Below are positions 1-11,934 of a DNA stretch of 64,000 nucleotides, one piece after another; position 1 is the first letter of the stretch, and each line of letters begins with the position of its first letter. The notes under the pieces are model-generated. The model was not told where the DNA came from. It worked only from the letters and a program-made list of their open reading frames with translations, and ran no database searches. This DNA is from Camelus bactrianus (Eukaryota; Chordata; Mammalia; Artiodactyla; Camelidae): contig NC_133566.1 of NCBI RefSeq assembly GCF_048773025.1, forward strand, positions 24,986,174 to 25,050,173, given 5' to 3'. The translations under genes were made by a program, and so were the position numbers.

Positions 1-2709
1 TTGGGTTCATTACAAGATATTTGAAGGACGGCTTTCACACACAATTTTATCTCAGAATTGACAATGTGGAGAGACGTTCGTTCATCTAGCACAAAGGGAA
101 CGGGTTGCAGGAGAAACTTTTACTCTGGTTTCTCAGTCTGTTTCTTAGGGCCATTTTGAAGTTCCTGCAGTTTTCACTGTAAAACGGAGTTGGAACAAGT
201 ATCTCCCCATATATATGTATGGAGTGGAGTTTGAAAATGAAAAGAAACTTTGTGTTCCCAACTAGTTATGTTAAGGACGGCTTTCACACACACTTATCTC
301 TCAGAAATGAGCATGTAGAGAGACGTTCGTTCATCTAGCACCAAGGGAACGGGTTGCATCAGAAACTTTTACTCTGGTTTCTCAGTCTGTTTCCTAGTGC
401 CGGTTTGAAGTACCTGCAGTTTTCACTGTAAAACGGAGTTGGAGCTAGTACCTCCCCATATATATTTATGGAGTGGAGTTTGCAACTGAAAAGAATCTTT
501 GTGTTCCCAACAAGCTAGTTGAATGACGGCTTTCACACACACTTATCTCTCAGAACTGAGCATGTGGAGAGACTTTCGTTCATCTAGCACCAAGGGAACG
601 GGTTGCAGGAGAAACTTTTACTCTGGTTTCTCAGTCTGTTTCCTAGTGCCGGTTTGAAGTTCCTGCAGTTTTCACTGTAAAACGGTTTTGGAGCTTGTAC
701 CTACCCATATATATTTATGGAGTGGAGTTTGCAACTGAAAAGAATCTTTGTGTTCCCAACAAGCTAGTTGAAGGACGGCTTTCACACACACTTATCTCTC
801 AGAACTGATCATGTGGAGAGACTTTCGTTCATCTAGCACCAAGGGAACGGTTTGCAGGAGAAAATTTACTCTGGTTTCTCAGTCTGTTTCCTAGTGCCGG
901 TTTGAAATTCCTGCACTTTTCACTGTAAAACGGATTTGGAGCTAGTACCTCCCCATATGTATGTATGGAGTGGAGTTTGCAACTGAAAACAAACTTTGTG
1001 TTCCCAACAAGATAGGTGAAGAACGGCTTTCAAACACACTTTTCTCTCAGAATTGAGCATGTGGAGAGACGTTCGTTCATCTGGCACAAATAGAACGGGT
1101 TGCAGGAGAAACATTTACTCTGGTTTCTCAGTCTTTTTCCTAGTGCCGGTTTGAAGTTCCTGCAGTTATCACTGTAAAACATTGTTGGAGCTAGTACCTC
1201 CCCATATATATGTATGGATTGGAGTGTGCAACTGAAAAGAAACTTTGTGTTCAAAACAAGCTAGGTGAAGGACGGCTTTCAAACTCACTTATCTGTCAGA
1301 ACTGAGCATGTGGAGAGACGTTCGTTCATCTGGCACAAATAGAACGGGTTGCAGGAGAAACTTTTACTCTGCTTTCTCAGACTTTTTCCTAGTGCCAGTT
1401 TGAAGTTCCTGCAGTTATCACTGTAAAACGTTGTTGGAGCTTGTACCTCCCGATATATATTTATGGAGTGGGGTTTGCAACTGAAAACAAACTTTTTGTT
1501 CCCAACAAGATAGTTGAAGGACGGGTTTCACACACACATCTCTCAAAACTGAGCTTGTGGAGAGACATTCGTTCATCTAGCACCAAGGGAACGGGTTGCA
1601 GGAGAAACTTTGACTCTGGTTTCTCAGTCTGTTTCCTAGTGCCGTTTAGAAGTTCCTGCAGTTTTCACTGTAAAACCGAGTTGGAGCTAATACCTCCCCT
1701 TATATATGTATGGAGTGGAGTTTGCAACTGAAAAGAAACTTTGTGTTCCCAACCAGATAGTTGAAGGATGGCTTCACACACAGTTTTCTCTCAGAAATGA
1801 CAATGTGGAGAGACGTTCGTTCATCTAGCACAAAGGGAACGGGATGCAGGAGAAACTTTTACTCTGGTTTCTCAGTCTGTTTCTTAGGGCCGTTTTGAAG
1901 TTCCTGCAGTTTTCACTGTAAAACGGATTTGGAGCAAGTACATCCCCATATATATGTATGGAGTGGAGTTTGCAACTGAAAATAAACTTTGTGTTCCCAA
2001 CAAGTTATGTGAAGGACGGCTTTCACACACACTTATCTCTCAGAACTGAGCATGTAGAGAGACGTTCGTTCATCTAGCACCAAGGGAACTTGTTGCATGA
2101 GAAACTTTTACATTGGTTTCTCAGTCTGTTTCCTAGTGCCGGTTTGAAGTTCCTGCAGTTTTCACTGTAAAACCGAGTTGGAGCTAGTACCTCATCATAT
2201 ATATGAATGGAGTGAAGTTAGCAACTGAAAAGAAACTTTGTGTTCCCAACAAGCTATGTGAAGGACGGCTTTCACACACACTTATCTCTCAGAAATGAGC
2301 ATGTGGAGAGACTTTCGTCATCTAGCACCAAGGGAACGGGTTGCAGGAGAAACTTTTACTCTGGTTTCTCAGTATGTTTCCTAGTGCCGGTTTGAAGTAC
2401 CTGCAGTTTTCACTGTAAAACAGAGTTGGAGCTTGTACCTCCCCATATATATTTATGGAGTGGAGTTTGCAACTGAAAAGAATCTTTGTGTTCCCAACAA
2501 GCTAGTTGAATGACGGCTTTCACACACACTTATCTCTCAGAACTGAGCATGTGGAGAGACTTTCGTTCATCTAGCACCAAGGGAACGGTTTGCAGGAGAA
2601 ACTTTTACTCTGGTTTCTCAGTCTGTTTCCTAGTGCCGGTTTGAAGTTCCTGCAGTTTTCACTGTAAAACGGAGTTGGAGCTAGTACCTCCGCATATATA
2701 TGTATGGAG
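1..2709. repeat. HOR A, copy 1 (partial, ~11 monomers)
   Basis: This stretch is near-identical to 7,957-10,666 and to 11,935-14,643. The offset to copy 2 is 7,956 bp, dropping to 7,955 after a one-base length difference near 1,383 (CAGACTTTTT here, CAGATTTTT at about 9,334). It opens inside a monomer with the type-2-linked string GGGTTCATTACAAGATATT. Similarity to the other A copies stops around 2,709: this copy continues with TTTGCAAATGAAAAAAAACT, while copies 2 and 3 continue with ATTTTGCAACTGATAAG. The left end may be cut by the window edge. Confidence 0.85.
1321..1486. repeat. Type-1 monomer, example
   Basis: The diagnostic strings are CATCTGGCACAAATAGAACG in place of the common CATCTAGCAC(A/C)AAGGGAACG, CAGACTTTTTCC or CAGTCTTTTTCC, GCAGTTATCACTGTAAAAC, GTTGTTGGAGC and CCCGATATATATTTATGG. 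The type is found in all HORs except the short Z unit, usually as a run of two consecutive monomers ahead of a type-5 monomer. Confidence 0.8.
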
Positions 2710-4400
2710 TGGAGTTTGCAAATGAAAAAAAACTTTGTGTTCACAACAAGTTATGTTAAGGACGGCTTTCACACACACTTATCTCTCAGAAAATAGCATG
2801 TAGAGAGACGTTCGTTCATTTAGCACCAAGGGAACGGGTTGCATGAGAAACTTTTACTCTGGTTTCTCAGTCTGTTTCCTAGTGTCGGTTTGAAGTTCCT
2901 GCAGTTTTCACTGTAAAACCGAGTTGGAGCTAGTACCTCATCATATATATGTATGGAGTGAAGTTTGCAACTGAAATGAAACTTTCTGTTCCCAACAAGC
3001 TAGGTGAAGGACGGATTCCACACACACTTATCTCTCAGAACTGAGCATATGGAGAGACGTTCGTCATCTAGCACCAAGGGAACGGGTTGCAGGAGAAACT
3101 TTTACTCTGGTTTCTCAGTCTGTTTCCTAGTGCCGGTTTGAAGTTCCTGCAGTTTTCACTGTAAAATGGTGTTGGAGCTTGTACCTACCCATATATATTT
3201 ATGGAGTGGAGTTTGCAACTGAGAAGAATCTTTGTGTTCCCAACAAGCTAGTTGAAGGACGGCTTTCACACACACTTATCTCTCAGAACTGATCATGTGG
3301 AGAGACTTTCGTTCATCTAGCACCAAGGGAACGGTTTGCAGGAGAAACTTTACTCTGGTTTCTCAGTCTGTTTCCTAGTGCCGGTTTGAAATTCCTGCAC
3401 TTTTCACTGTAAAACGGATTTGGAGCTAGTACCTCCCCATATATATGTATGGAGTGGAGTTAACAACTGAAAACAAACTTTGTGTTCCCAACAAGATAGG
3501 TGAAGAACGGCTTTCACACACACATTTCTCTCAGAATTGAGCATGTGGAGAGACGTTCGTTCATCTGGCACAAATAGAACGGGTTGCAGGAGAAACATTT
3601 ACTCTGGTTTCTCAGTCTTTTTCCTAGTGCCGGTTTGAAGTTCCTGCAGTTATCACTGTAAAACATTGTTGGAGCTAGTACCTCCCCATATATATTTATG
3701 GAGTGGTGTTTGCAACTGAAAAGAATCTTTGTGTTTCCAACAAGCTAGTTGAATGTCGGCTTTCACACACACTTATCTCTCAGAACTGAGCATGTGGAGA
3801 GACGTTCGTTCATCTGGCACAAATAGAACCGGTTGCAGGAGAAACTTTACTCTGGTTTCTCAGTCTTTTTCCTAGTGCCAGTTTGAAGTTCCTGCAGTTA
3901 TCACTGTAAAACTTTGTTGGAGCTTGTACCTCCCGATATATATTTATGGAGTGGGATTTGCAAATGAAAAGAAACTTTGTGTTCCCAACAACATAGGTGA
4001 AGGACGGCTTTCACACACACTTATTTCTCAAAACTGAGCTTGTGGAGAGACGTTCGTTCATCTAGCACCAAGGGAACGGGTTGCAGGAGAAACTTTGACT
4101 CTGGTTTCTCAGTCTGTTTCCTAGTGCCGTTTAGAAGTTCCTGCAGTTTTCACTGTAAAACCGAGTTGGAGCTAATACCTCCCCATATATATGTATGGAG
4201 TGGAGTTTGCAACCTAAAAGAAACTTTGTGTTCCCAACAAGATAGGTGAAGGATGGCTTTCACACACAATTTTCTCTCAGAAATGACAATGTGGAGAGAC
4301 GTTCGTACATCTAGCACAAAGGGAACGGGCTGCAGGAGAAACTTTTACTCTGGTTTCTCAGTCTGTTTCTTAGGGCCGTTTTGAAATTCCTGCAGTTTTC
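2710..4400. repeat. Mosaic satellite segment (~7 monomers)
   Basis: These monomers are assembled from pieces that match elsewhere. Bases 2,960-3,695 match 30,559-31,294 at an offset of 27,599, and both carry the uncommon GAAATGAAACTTTCTGTTCC. Bases 3,695-4,400 carry the type-5 markers (GAGCTTGTGGAGAGACG, GAAACTTTGACTCTGG, CCGTTTAGAAG) and resemble the modules at about 23,830-24,960, 26,070-27,200 and 33,790-34,900. No non-satellite sequence is present. Confidence 0.8.
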
Positions 4401-6955
4401 ACTGTAAAACCGAGTTGGAGCTAGTACTTCCCCATATATATGTATGGAGTGGTGTTTGCAACTGAAAAGAAACATTGTGTTCCCAGCTAGATAGTTGAAG
4501 GACGGCTTCCACACACAATTATCTCTCAGAACTGAGCATGTTGAGAGAAGTTCATTCATCTAGCACCAAGGGAAAGGGTTGCAGGGAAAACTTTTACTCT
4601 GGTTTCTCATTCTGTTTCCGAGTGCCAGTTTGAAGTTCCTGCAATTTTCACTGTAAACAGGAGTTGGAACTAGTACATACCCATATATATGTAGGAGTGG
4701 AGTATGCTAATGTAAAGAAACTATGTGTTCCCAAAAATCTAGGTGAAGTAAGGCTTTCACACACACTTATCTCTCAGAAATGAGCATGTGGTGAAACGTT
4801 CGTTCACCTAGCAGAAAGGGAACGGTTTGCAGGAGAAACTTTTACTCTGGTTTCTCAGTTTGTTTCCTAGTGCCGGTTTGAAATTCCTGCAGTTTTCACT
4901 GTATAACCGAGTTGGAGCTTGTACCTCCCCATATATAAGTATGGAGTGGAGTTTGCAACTGAAAAGAAACTTTGTGTTCCCAACAAGCTAGTTTAAGCAC
5001 AGCATTCACACACACTTATCTCTCAGAAAACAACATGTGGAGAGACTTTCGTTCATTTAGTACAAAGGGAACGGGTTTCAGGAGAAACTTTTACTCGTGT
5101 TTATCAGTGTGTTTCCTAGTGCCGGTTTGAAGTTCCTGCAGTTTTCACTGTAAAACCGAGTTGGAGCTATTACCTCCCCATATATATGTATGGAGTGGAG
5201 TTTGCAACTGAAAAGAAAATATGTGTTCCCAAAAATCTATGTGAAGTATGGCTTTCACACAAAATTATCTCTCACAAATGAGCATGTGGAGAGATGTTCG
5301 TTCATCTAGCACCCATTGAACGGTTGAAGGAGAAACATTTACTCTGATTTCTCAGTCTGTTTCCTAGTGCCGTTTTGAAGTTCCTGCAGTTTTCATTGTA
5401 AAATTGAGTTGGAGCTTGTACCTCCCCATATATATGTATGGATTGGAGTTAGCAAATGAAAAGAATCTATGTGTTCCCAAAAATCTAGGTTAAGTACGGC
5501 TTTTACACACACTTATCTCTCAGAACTCAGCATGTGGAGAGACGTTCGTTCATCTAGCACCAAGGGAACGGGTTGCAGGAGAAATTTTGACTCTGGTTTC
5601 TCAGTCTGTTTCTTAGGGCCGTTTTGAAATTCCTGCAGTTTTCACTGTAAAACGGATTTGGAGCAAGAACATCCCCATATATATGTATGGAGTGGAGTTT
5701 GAAACTGAAAATAAACTTTGTGTTCACAACAAGTTATGTGAAGGACGGCTTTCACACACACTTATCTCTCAGAACTGAACATGTGGAGAGAAGTTCGTCA
5801 TCTAGCACCAAGGGAACGGGTTGCAGGAGAAACTTTTACTCTGGTTTCTCAGTATGTTTCCTAGTGCCGGTTTGAAGTACCTGCAGGTTTCACTGTAAAA
5901 CCGAGTTGGAGCTAGTAAATACCCATATATATGTAGGAGTGGATTTTGCTAATGTAAAGAAACTATGTGTTCCCAAAAATCTAGGTGAAGTACGGCTTTC
6001 ACGCACACTTATCTCTCAGAAATGAGCATGTGGGGAGACGTTCGTTCATCTAGCAACAAGTTAACGGTTTGCAGGTGAAAGTATTACTCTGGTTTCTCAG
6101 TCTCTTTCCTAGTGCCGGTTAGAAGTCCCTGCAGTTTTCACTGTAAAACGGACTTGGAGATAGTACCTCCCCATATATATGTATGGAGTGGAGTTTGCCA
6201 CAGAAAAGAAACTTTTTGTTCCCAACAATCTACATGAAGTACGGATTTCACACACACTTATCTCTCAGAACTGTGCATGTGGAGAGACGTTCATTCATCT
6301 GGCACAAATAGAACGGGTTGCATGGGAAACTTTTACTCTGGTTTCTCAGTCTGTTTCCTAGTGCCGTTTTGATGTTCCTGCAGTTTTCATTGTAAAATAG
6401 AGTTGGAGCTATTACCTCCCCATATATATGTATGGAGTGGAGTTTGCAACTGAAAAGAAATTTTGTGTTCCCAACAAGCTAATTGAAGTGCGGCTTTAAC
6501 ACACACTTATCTCTCAGAACTGAGCATGTGGAGAGAAGTTCGTTCATATAGCACAAAGGGAACGGTTTGCAGGAGAAACTTTCACTCTGGTTTCTCAGTC
6601 TGTTTCCTAGTGCCGGTTTGAAGTTCCTGCAGTTTTCACTGTAAAACGGATTTGGAGCTAGTACCTCCCAATATATATATGTATGGAGTGGAGTTTGCAA
6701 CTGAAAAGAAACTATGTGTTCCCAACAAGATAGGTGAAGAACGGCTTTCACACACACTTATCTCTCAGAACTGAGCATGTGGAGAGACGTTCGTTCATCT
6801 GGCACAAATAGAACGGGTTGCAGGAGAAACTTTTACTCTGGTTTCTCAGACTTTTTCCTAGTGCCAGTTTGAAGTTCCGGCAGTTATCACTGTAAAACGT
6901 TGTTGGAGCTTGTACCTCCCGATATATATTTATGGAGTGGGGTTTGCAACTGAAA
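4400..6955. repeat. Segment B, copy 1 (~10 monomers)
   Basis: This segment aligns to 28,020-30,575 at a constant offset of 23,620 bp. AACATTGTGTTCCCAGCTAG at 4,471 matches 28,091, and AACGGTTTGC at 6,561 matches 30,181, so there is no net length difference across about 2.1 kb. The segment holds most of the diverged type-4 monomers (CCCAAAAATCTAGG, GTAGGAGTGGAGTATGC, GCTAATGTAAAG). It is less alike from monomer to monomer than the neighbouring HORs, which suggests an older or less homogenised block. Confidence 0.85.
4660..4760. repeat. Type-4 monomer core, example
   Basis: The markers are AACTAGTACATACCC, ATATATGTAGGAGTGG, GTATGCTAATGTAAAG, CTATGTGTTCCCAAAAATCT and GGTGAAGTAAGGC. The type is restricted to about 4,660-6,070, 25,060-25,400, 27,300-27,430, 28,290-29,700 and 34,990-35,620. 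Its absence from 7,000-24,900 and 36,000-64,000 makes it a regional marker. Confidence 0.78.
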
Positions 6956-7956
6956 ATAAACTTTGTGTTCCCAACAAGTTATGTGAAGGACGGCTTTCAC
7001 ACACACTTATCTCTCAGAACTGAGCATGTAGAGAGACGTTCGTTCATCTAGCACCAAGGGAACGTGTTGCATGAGAAACTTTTACATTGGTTTCTCAGTG
7101 TGTTTCCTATTGCTGGTATGAAGTTCCTGCAGTTTTCACTGTAAAACCGAGTTGGAGCTAGTACCTCATCATATATATGAATGGAGTGAAGTTAGCAACT
7201 GAAAAGAAACTTTGTGTTCCCAACAAGCTATGTGAAGGACGGCTTTCACACACACTTATCTCTCAGAACTGAGCATGTGGAGAGACGTTCGTCATCTAGC
7301 AGAAAGGGAACGGTTTGCAGGAGAAACTTTTACTCTGGTTTCTCAGTATGATTCCTAGTGCCGGTTTGAAGTACCTGCAGTTTTCACATTAAAACGGAGT
7401 TGGAGCTAGTACCTCCCCATATATATTTATGGAGTGGAGTTTGCAACTGAAAAGAATCTTTGTGTTCCCAACAAGCTAGTTGAATGACGGCTTTCACACA
7501 CACTTATCTCTCAGAACTGAGCATGTGGAGAGACTTTCGTTCATCTAGCACCAAGGGAACGGTTTGCAGGAGAAACTTTTACTCTGGTTTCTCAGTCTGT
7601 TTCCTAGTGCCGGTTTGAAGTTCCTGCAGTTTTCACTGTAAAATGGAGTTGGAGCTAGTATCTCCCCATATATATGTATGGAGTGGAGTTTCAACTGATA
7701 AGAAACTTTGTGTTCCCAACAAGCTAGGTGAAGGACGGCTTTCACACACACTTATCTCTCAGAACTGAGCATGTGTAGAGACGTTCGTTCATCTAGCACA
7801 AAGGGAACGGTTTGCAGGGGAAACTTTGGCTCTGGTTTCTCCGTATGTTTCCTAGTGCCCGTTTGTAGTTCCTGAAGTTTTCACTGTTAATCGTAGTTGG
7901 AGCTAGAACTTCCCCATATATATGTATGGAGTGGAGTTTGCAACTGAAAAGAAACT
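6956..7956. repeat. Segment C, right part of copy 1 (~4 monomers)
   Basis: The matching stretch really begins near 6,370, inside segment B, and runs to about 7,930. It aligns with 35,704-37,263 at an offset of 29,333-29,334: GAAAATAAAC at 6,952 matches 36,285, and ATTACCTCCC at 6,411 matches 35,745. It ends in a type-2 monomer (GGGGAAACTTTGGCTCTGG, TTAATCGTAGTTGG) that abuts the start of HOR A copy 2. Confidence 0.8.
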
Positions 7957-7960
7957 TTGG
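7771..7960. repeat. Type-2 monomer, example
   Basis: The markers are GGGGAAACTTTG(G/T)CTCTGG, TTTCTCCGTATG, GCCCGTTTGTAGTTCCTGAAG, TTCACTGTTAATCGTAGTTGG and AGCTAGAACTTCC. The next monomer then begins GGGTTCAT(T/A)ACAAGAT and carries TTTTATCTCAGAATTGACAAT. This is the most diverged type with a stable identity. Type-2 blocks are well spaced and make good phase markers for HOR boundaries. Confidence 0.8.
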
Positions 7961-10900
7961 GTTCATTACAAGATATTTGAAGGACGGCTTTCACACACAA
8001 TTTTATCTCAGAATTGACAATGTGGAGAGACGTTCGTTCATCTAGCACAAAGGGAACGGGTTGCAGGAGAAACTTTTACTCTGGTTTCTCAGTCTGTTTC
8101 TTAGGGCCATTTTGAAGTTCCTGCAGTTTTCACTGTAAAACGGAGTTGGAACAAGTATCTCCCCATATATATGTATGGAGTGGAGTTTGAAAATGAAAAG
8201 AAACTTTGTGTTCCCAACTAGTTATGTTAAGGACGGCTTTCACACACACTTATCTCTCAGAAATGAGCATGTAGAGAGACGTTCGTTCATCTAGCACCAA
8301 GGGAACGGGTTGCATCAGAAACTTTTACTCTGGTTTCTCAGTCTGTTTCCTAGTGCCGGTTTGAAGTACCTGCAGTTTTCACTGTAAAACGGAGTTGGAG
8401 CTAGTACCTCCCCATATATATTTATGGAGTGGAGTTTGCAACTGAAAAGAATCTTTGTGTTCCCAACAAGCTAGTTGAATGACGGCTTTCACACACACTT
8501 ATCTCTCAGAACTGAGCATGTGGAGAGACTTTCGTTCATCTAGCACCAAGGGAACGGGTTGCAGGAGAAACTTTTACTCTGGTTTCTCAGTCTGTTTCCT
8601 AGTGCCGGTTTGAAGTTCCTGCAGTTTTCACTGTAAAACGGTTTTGGAGCTTGTACCTACCCATATATATTTATGGAGTGGAGTTTGCAACTGAAAAGAA
8701 TCTTTGTGTTCCCAACAAGCTAGTTGAAGGACGGCTTTCACACACACTTATCTCTCAGAACTGATCATGTGGAGAGACTTTCGTTCATCTAGCACCAAGG
8801 GAACGGTTTGCAGGAGAAAATTTACTCTGGTTTCTCAGTCTGTTTCCTAGTGCCGGTTTGAAATTCCTGCACTTTTCACTGTAAAACGGATTTGGAGCTA
8901 GTACCTCCCCATATGTATGTATGGAGTGGAGTTTGCAACTGAAAACAAACTTTGTGTTCCCAACAAGATAGGTGAAGAACGGCTTTCAAACACACTTTTC
9001 TCTCAGAATTGAGCATGTGGAGAGACGTTCGTTCATCTGGCACAAATAGAACGGGTTGCAGGAGAAACATTTACTCTGGTTTCTCAGTCTTTTTCCTAGT
9101 GCCGGTTTGAAGTTCCTGCAGTTATCACTGTAAAACATTGTTGGAGCTAGTACCTCCCCATATATATGTATGGATTGGAGTGTGCAACTGAAAAGAAACT
9201 TTGTGTTCAAAACAAGCTAGGTGAAGGACGGCTTTCAAACTCACTTATCTGTCAGAACTGAGCATGTGGAGAGACGTTCGTTCATCTGGCACAAATAGAA
9301 CGGGTTGCAGGAGAAACTTTTACTCTGCTTTCTCAGATTTTTCCTAGTGCCAGTTTGAAGTTCCTGCAGTTATCACTGTAAAACGTTGTTGGAGCTTGTA
9401 CCTCCCGATATATATTTATGGAGTGGGGTTTGCAACTGAAAACAAACTTTTTGTTCCCAACAAGATAGTTGAAGGACGGGTTTCACACACACATCTCTCA
9501 AAACTGAGCTTGTGGAGAGACATTCGTTCATCTAGCACCAAGGGAACGGGTTGCAGGAGAAACTTTGACTCTGGTTTCTCAGTCTGTTTCCTAGTGCCGT
9601 TTAGAAGTTCCTGCAGTTTTCACTGTAAAACCGAGTTGGAGCTAATACCTCCCCTTATATATGTATGGAGTGGAGTTTGCAACTGAAAAGAAACTTTGTG
9701 TTCCCAACAAGATAGTTGAAGGATGGCTTCACACACAGTTTTCTCTCAGAAATGACAATGTGGAGAGACGTTCGTTCATCTAGCACAAAGGGAACGGGAT
9801 GCAGGAGAAACTTTTACTCTGGTTTCTCAGTCTGTTTCTTAGGGCCGTTTTGAAGTTCCTGCAGTTTTCACTGTAAAACGGATTTGGAGCAAGTACATCC
9901 CCATATATATGTATGGAGTGGAGTTTGCAACTGAAAATAAACTTTGTGTTCCCAACAAGTTATGTGAAGGACGGCTTTCACACACACTTATCTCTCAGAA
10001 CTGAGCATGTAGAGAGACGTTCGTTCATCTAGCACCAAGGGAACTTGTTGCATGAGAAACTTTTACATTGGTTTCTCAGTCTGTTTCCTAGTGCCGGTTT
10101 GAAGTTCCTGCAGTTTTCACTGTAAAACCGAGTTGGAGCTAGTACCTCATCATATATATGAATGGAGTGAAGTTAGCAACTGAAAAGAAACTTTGTGTTC
10201 CCAACAAGCTATGTGAAGGACGGCTTTCACACACACTTATCTCTCAGAAATGAGCATGTGGAGAGACTTTCGTCATCTAGCACCAAGGGAACGGGTTGCA
10301 GGAGAAACTTTTACTCTGGTTTCTCAGTATGTTTCCTAGTGCCGGTTTGAAGTACCTGCAGTTTTCACTGTAAAACAGAGTTGGAGCTTGTACCTCCCCA
10401 TATATATTTATGGAGTGGAGTTTGCAACTGAAAAGAATCTTTGTGTTCCCAACAAGCTAGTTGAATGACGGCTTTCACACACACTTATCTCTCAGAACTG
10501 AGCATGTGGAGAGACTTTCGTTCATCTAGCACCAAGGGAACGGTTTGCAGGAGAAACTTTTACTCTGGTTTCTCAGTCTGTTTCCTAGTGCCGGTTTGAA
10601 GTTCCTGCAGTTTTCACTGTAAAACGGAGTTGGAGCTAGTACCTCCGCATATATATGTATGGAGTGGATTTTGCAACTGATAAGAAACTTTGTGTTCCCA
10701 ACAAGCTAGGTGAAGGACGGCTTTCACACACACTTTTCTCTCAGAACTGAGCATGTGTAGAGACGTTCGTTCATCTAGCACAAAGGGAACGGGTTGCAGG
10801 GGAAACTTTGTCTCTGGTTTCCCCGTATGTTTCCTAGTACCCGTTTGTAGTTCCTGAAGTTTTCACTGTTAATCGTAGTTGGAGCTAGAACTTCCCCATA

Positions 10901-11934
10901 TATATGTATGGAGTGGAGTTTGCAACTGAAAAGAAACTTTGGGTTCATTACAAGATATTTGAAAGACGGCTTCCACACACACTTTTATCTCAGAATTGAC
11001 AATGTGGAGAGACGTTCGTTCATCTAGCAAAAAGGGAACGGGTTGCAGGAGAAACTTTTACTCTGGTTTCTCAGTCTGTTTCTTAGGGCCATTTTGAAGT
11101 TCCTGCAGTTTTCACTGTAAAACCAAGTTGGAACAAGTACCTCCCCATATATATGTATGGAGTGGAGTTTGCAAATGAAAAGAAACTTTGTGTTCCCAAC
11201 TAGTTATGTTAAGGACGGCTTTCACACACACTTATCTCTCAGAAATGAGCATGTAGGGAGACGTTCGTTCATCTAGCACCAAGGGAACGGGTTGCATGAG
11301 AAACTTTTACTCTGGTTTCTCAGTCTGTTTCCTAGTGCCGGTTTGAAGTACCTGCAGTTTTCACTGTAAAACGGAGTTGGAGCTAGTAAATCCCCATATA
11401 TATTTATGGAGTGGAGTTTGCAACTGAAAAGAATCTTTGTGTTCCCAACAAGCTAGTTGAATGACGGCTTTCACACACACTTATCTCTCAGAACTGAGCA
11501 TGTGGAGAGACTTTCGTTCATCTAGCACCAAGGGAACGGTTTGCAGGAGAAACTTTTACTCTGGTTTCTCAGTCTGTTTCCTAGTGCCGGTTTGAAGTTC
11601 CTGCAGTTTTCACTGTAAAATGGAGTTGGAGCTAGTATCTCCCCATATATATGTATGGATTGGAGTTTGCAACTGATAAGAAACTTTGTGTTCCCAACAA
11701 GCTAGGTGAAGGACGGCTTTCACACACACTTATCTCTCAGAACTGAGCATGTGTAGAGACGTTCGTTCATCTAGCACAAAGGGAACGGTTTGCAGGGGAA
11801 ACTTTGGCTCTGGTTTCTCCGTATGTTTCCTAGTGCCCGTTTGTAGTTCCTGAAGTTTTCACTGTTAATCGTAGTTGGAGCTAGAACTTCCCCATATATA
11901 TGTATGGAGTGGAGTTTGCAACTGAAAAGAAACT
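7957..11934. repeat. HOR A, copy 2 (complete 16-monomer unit, 3,978 bp)
   Basis: The opening string TTGGGTTCATTACAAGAT recurs at 7,957 and 11,935, giving a unit of 3,978 bp, or 16 monomers of about 248.6 bp. Copy 3 follows directly. Characteristic internal landmarks recur in fixed order: ACCTCCCCATATGTATG at 8,904 and 12,882, the type-1 block near 9,290-9,420 and 13,268-13,400, and a type-3 monomer near 10,003 and 13,981. This gives the clearest evidence for a true higher-order repeat rather than a simple monomeric array. Confidence 0.9.
10003..10180. repeat. Type-3 monomer, example
   Basis: The markers are ATGTAGAGAGACG, GTTGCATGAGAAACTTTTAC, CCGAGTTGGAGCTAGTACC, CATCATATATATGAATGG and GTGAAGTTAGCAACTG. 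CATCAT replaces the usual CCCCAT, turning the A+T core into the perfect 12-bp palindrome TCATATATATGA at 10,150-10,161. Confidence 0.78.

Noticed and set aside
1074-1110. CENP-B box (TTCGnnnnAnnCGGG)
   Set aside because: Each monomer has TTCG and CGGG, but about 20 nt apart instead of 7, and the central A is not in place. The minus strand gave no match either.
1441-1731. 96-codon plus-strand frame, repeated with little or no change at 9,396, 13,375, 17,353, 18,843, 20,084 and 54,645
   Set aside because: The copies coincide exactly with HOR copies or with the type-1 to type-5 junction. No domain, start context or codon constraint is visible, and the same frame is broken in other monomers.
6952-6960. 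AATAAA-like polyadenylation signal (GAAAATAAAC)
   Set aside because: It is a one-base variant of GAAAAGAAAC present in some monomers only, with no coding region upstream.
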